Below are positions 62,054 through 64,000 of a DNA stretch of 64,000 bases, piece after piece (within the stretch, counting starts at the first letter, position 1; every line of letters begins with the position of its first letter). The translations under genes were made by a program, and so were the position numbers. Under the pieces are notes generated by a model that worked only from the letters and a program-made list of their open reading frames with translations, did not search any database and was not told the origin of the DNA. The stretch is from Streptomyces sp. CC0208 (lineage in GTDB: Bacteria; Actinomycetota; Actinomycetes; Streptomycetales; Streptomycetaceae): NCBI RefSeq assembly GCF_003443735.1, contig NZ_CP031969.1, positions 2,046,001 through 2,110,000 of the forward strand, read 5' to 3'.

Positions 62054-63049
62054 GTGCCTGCGTTCGACCTGCCCGTCGCGGAGCTGGAGCACTACCGTCC
62101 CGATGTCCAGGAACCCCCGGATTTCGACGAGTTCTGGCGTGACACCCTGAAGGAGGCGGCGCAGACGGACGTGTTGGTGTCGATGCGCCCGGCACCGAGC
62201 GGACTGCGGCTGACCGAGACCTGGGACGTCACCTTCCGGGGCTTCGCCGGCGACCCGGTACGCGCCTGGTACAGCCGACCCGCCGGGGTGCGTGAGCCAC
62301 TGCCCGCGGTCGTCGAGTACGCCGGCTACGGCCGTGGGCGCGGCCTTCCGCACGAGCGGCTGACCTGGGTGAACGCCGGGTACGCGCATCTGCTGATGGA
62401 CAACCGCGGCCAGGGCGACCAGTACGGCAACGGCGGCGCGACCCCCGACCCGCACGCCTCGGCACCGGGCGGCCCGGGGCCCGCGGTACGAGGCCTGCTC
62501 GACCCCCGCGCCTACCACTACCGGCGCCTGATCACGGACGCGGTGCGCGCGGTGACCGCGGTGCGGGCGCTACCGGAGGTGGACGTCCGGCGCGTCGCGG
62601 CCGTCGGCAACAGCCAGGGCGGCGGGCTGGCGCTGGCGGTCGCGGGACTGGTGCCGGATCTGGCGGCGGTCCTGGTCACCGCGCCTTTCCTGTGCGGCAT
62701 CCGGCGCGCTCTGGACCTCACCGACGCGAGTCCGTACGGCGAGATCGGCGCGTACCTGTCCGTGCACCGGGGCGTGGAGGAGGCCGCGTATCGCACGCTC
62801 GCGTATGTGGAGGGCGTCTCCTTCGCGCGGCGCGCCGCGGCCCCGGCCCACTTCGGGACCGGCCTGCGGGACACGGTGTGCCCGCCGAGCGGGGCGTACG
62901 CGGCCTTCAACCGCTACGGCGAGCTGACCGGCGTGGACCCCCGCAAGGAAATCCACGCCTATCCGTACAACGGCCACGAGGGGGGCGACGCCGTGCAGGT
63001 GCGGCGCCAACTCGACTGGTTGGCGGATGTGTTGCGGGTCAGCCGGTAG
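62054..63049 (+). CDS. acetyl-xylan esterase / cephalosporin-C deacetylase (CE7)
   Basis: 331 residues from GTG 62054. The CE7 triad is visible: S187 in VGNSQGG, D273 in TGLRDTVCPPSG and H308 in NGHEGG. The motifs RGQGDQ (118-123) and PDFDEFWRDTL near the start are family hallmarks. There is no signal peptide, so it deacetylates imported acetylated xylo-oligosaccharides inside the cell. It is divergent from the Lpl-type operon and may share its regulator. The stop overlaps the convergent gene by 11 bp. Confidence 0.94.
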   Translation: MPAFDLPVAELEHYRPDVQEPPDFDEFWRDTLKEAAQTDVLVSMRPAPSGLRLTETWDVTFRGFAGDPVRAWYSRPAGVREPLPAVVEYAGYGRGRGLPHERLTWVNAGYAHLLMDNRGQGDQYGNGGATPDPHASAPGGPGPAVRGLLDPRAYHYRRLITDAVRAVTAVRALPEVDVRRVAAVGNSQGGGLALAVAGLVPDLAAVLVTAPFLCGIRRALDLTDASPYGEIGAYLSVHRGVEEAAYRTLAYVEGVSFARRAAAPAHFGTGLRDTVCPPSGAYAAFNRYGELTGVDPRKEIHAYPYNGHEGGDAVQVRRQLDWLADVLRVSR

Positions 63050-64000
63050 CCAGCGTGAACACGTGCAGGTCCGTGTTCCGCGGCAGCTTCACGCTCGCGA
63101 TCCGCTTGCCCTCCGGTGCGGTGAACGGCTTGGTGGCGAAGACGTACGTGGCCACCGGGTCCCGGTCCGCGCCCGCCACGTTGCGGTAGGCGGCGCGGGC
63201 GACGACCTCGTTGCCGTACTGGACGGTGCCGCCCCCTCCCCCGACGGTCCAGTCGGTGAAGGCCAGTTCGACTGTGTCGGTGCTGCCGTCGGTGTAGGTG
63301 ACGGTGGCCTGGCTCTGCTGGTTTCCGTTGACCGCGCTGCCGATGAAGGACAACTGACCTGCCGACTGGTGCAGTTGGACGGTCTGACCGGATGCCGTCG
63401 CGTTGTCGGGCCGGCCGCTCGGTGAGTTCGGCCAGGTGAAGGACAGGCCGTCGACCGTCCCCTGCCCGCCCGGGGTGAGACCGGCCGCTTCCAGCGCCTG
63501 GCGGGAGTAGCTCCAGCCGCCGCCGTCGTAGTCGGCCTCGTCGTGGTCGCCGGAGTCGTCCGAGATCCCGGTGTTGTCGTAGGCGGCGAGAAGGGTGCCG
63601 GGTGCGGCGACCGTGAGGGACACGGGCTGTTCGTACGCGGTGCCGTCCGAGGTGACGGCGACCGTGACGTCGTAGAAGCCCTGCGCGGTGTCCTCGGTGG
63701 TGGTCAGGGTGATCTCCTGGGAGCCGTCGGCCACCGTGCCCTCGGCGGGGCTCGCTGTGATGCCTTCCGGTGTGCTGACGCGGAAGCGGACCTCGGGGCC
63801 CGTGCCGTCGCCGCTCAGCGACAGCGCGCGGACACCGGTCTTCGTACTGCCGCCCGGCGCGATCGTCGCCGCGGTCGGGCCGACACCGATCTGGTACGGC
63901 TGCTCGCCCGCGCGGAAGGACGGCGGGGCCGCGTCCGCTCCCCAGGCCGGGGCGGGCTCGGTGGACAGGGTGTAGTCCAGCCGGCCGCCGTCCCGCACGA
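63039..64000 (-). CDS. C-terminal part of a probable second GH92 mannosidase (partial)
   Basis: Open through the window edge on the minus strand; 320 residues are visible. The first block (RDGGRLDYTLSTEPAPAWG, A-PPSFRAGEQPY) is like the last strand of GH92 catalytic domains from Streptomyces. Residues about 35-130 form an NEW3/alpha-galactosidase-associated-type immunoglobulin domain (PGGSTKTGVRALSLSGDG, GFYDVTVAVTSDG). Residues about 135-315 form an NPCBM-like beta-sandwich with a repeated Gly/Asp composition. The protein is probably secreted. The family call depends on the partial catalytic edge and could change once the rest is seen. Confidence 0.6.
   Translation of the reverse strand, partial: VRDGGRLDYTLSTEPAPAWGADAAPPSFRAGEQPYQIGVGPTAATIAPGGSTKTGVRALSLSGDGTGPEVRFRVSTPEGITASPAEGTVADGSQEITLTTTEDTAQGFYDVTVAVTSDGTAYEQPVSLTVAAPGTLLAAYDNTGISDDSGDHDEADYDGGGWSYSRQALEAAGLTPGGQGTVDGLSFTWPNSPSGRPDNATASGQTVQLHQSAGQLSFIGSAVNGNQQSQATVTYTDGSTDTVELAFTDWTVGGGGGTVQYGNEVVARAAYRNVAGADRDPVATYVFATKPFTAPEGKRIASVKLPRNTDLHVFTLATG

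Noticed and set aside
1..64000. tRNA, rRNA, CRISPR, prophage or transposase genes
   Set aside because: None was recognised on reading both strands; small RNAs without strong structure would not be visible by eye.

Overview
The window is about 71-72% G+C by eye, with strong third-position G/C bias, GTG/ATG/TTG starts, many 1-4 nt start/stop overlaps and typical actinomycete gene families. It is a chromosomal segment of a Streptomyces. From memory (no search was run), gene order from about 9.9 to 49 kb follows the S. coelicolor region around SCO6045 down to SCO6005: MNIO/DUF692, HemY, HemQ, HemE, DUF3000, WhiI, RNase D, FadA/FadB, Dxs, XylFGH, a ROK regulator and NgcEFG. No tRNA, rRNA, CRISPR array, prophage or transposase was seen.

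Region by region. 1-9.7 kb: carbonic anhydrase end plus SulP transporter, slipin, PhoX-like protein, PPK2 kinase, FAD/Rieske oxidoreductase, a lipoprotein polysaccharide deacetylase, a small CxxC protein carrying an inserted repeat, PTH2 peptidyl-tRNA hydrolase, and a TetR regulator next to a mycothiol-dependent-type protein with a palindromic operator between them. 9.9-13.2 kb: an MNIO (DUF692) enzyme with a fused C-terminal partner-like domain, a secreted DUF4142 protein and a TIGR04222-type membrane protein with a His-rich tail. This is the most plausible under-described system here. 13.4-25.3 kb: housekeeping and developmental genes (secreted S33 peptidase, coproporphyrin-branch haem genes hemQ/hemY/hemE, DUF4349, CoA-disulfide-reductase-like protein, rhomboid, whiI behind a sigma-WhiG-type promoter, RNase D).

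25.3-32 kb: a sugar ABC importer without ATPase, a GH2 beta-mannosidase and a LacI regulator. This looks like an insertion between the RNase D and fadAB genes. 32-41 kb: fadAB, a beta-propeller-like protein, a PIN/NYN-like protein, an amino-acid permease and dxs. 41-49.2 kb: xylFGH-type importer with its ROK regulator, then the ngcEFG-type importer for chitobiose-type sugars behind a DasR-like box.

49.5-64 kb: an accessory glycoside-hydrolase block with a secreted GH92 alpha-mannosidase, a GH67 alpha-glucuronidase, GH42 beta-galactosidase, a YesL-like protein, a probable GH39 remnant, an LplA/LplB/YtcP-type importer, a CE7 acetyl-xylan esterase and the tail of a probable second GH92.

Two themes link the genes. 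One is mannose-rich glycan or N-glycan use: GH92, GH2 beta-mannosidase, a mannoside-type importer and NgcEFG, with nearly identical LacI-type operators at 28.48 and 49.55 kb. The other is glucuronoxylan use: GH67, acetyl-xylan esterase, an Lpl-type importer resembling the Paenibacillus aldouronate cluster, and XylFGH. Three of the four importers lack an ATPase and probably use the shared MsiK ATPase known in Streptomyces.
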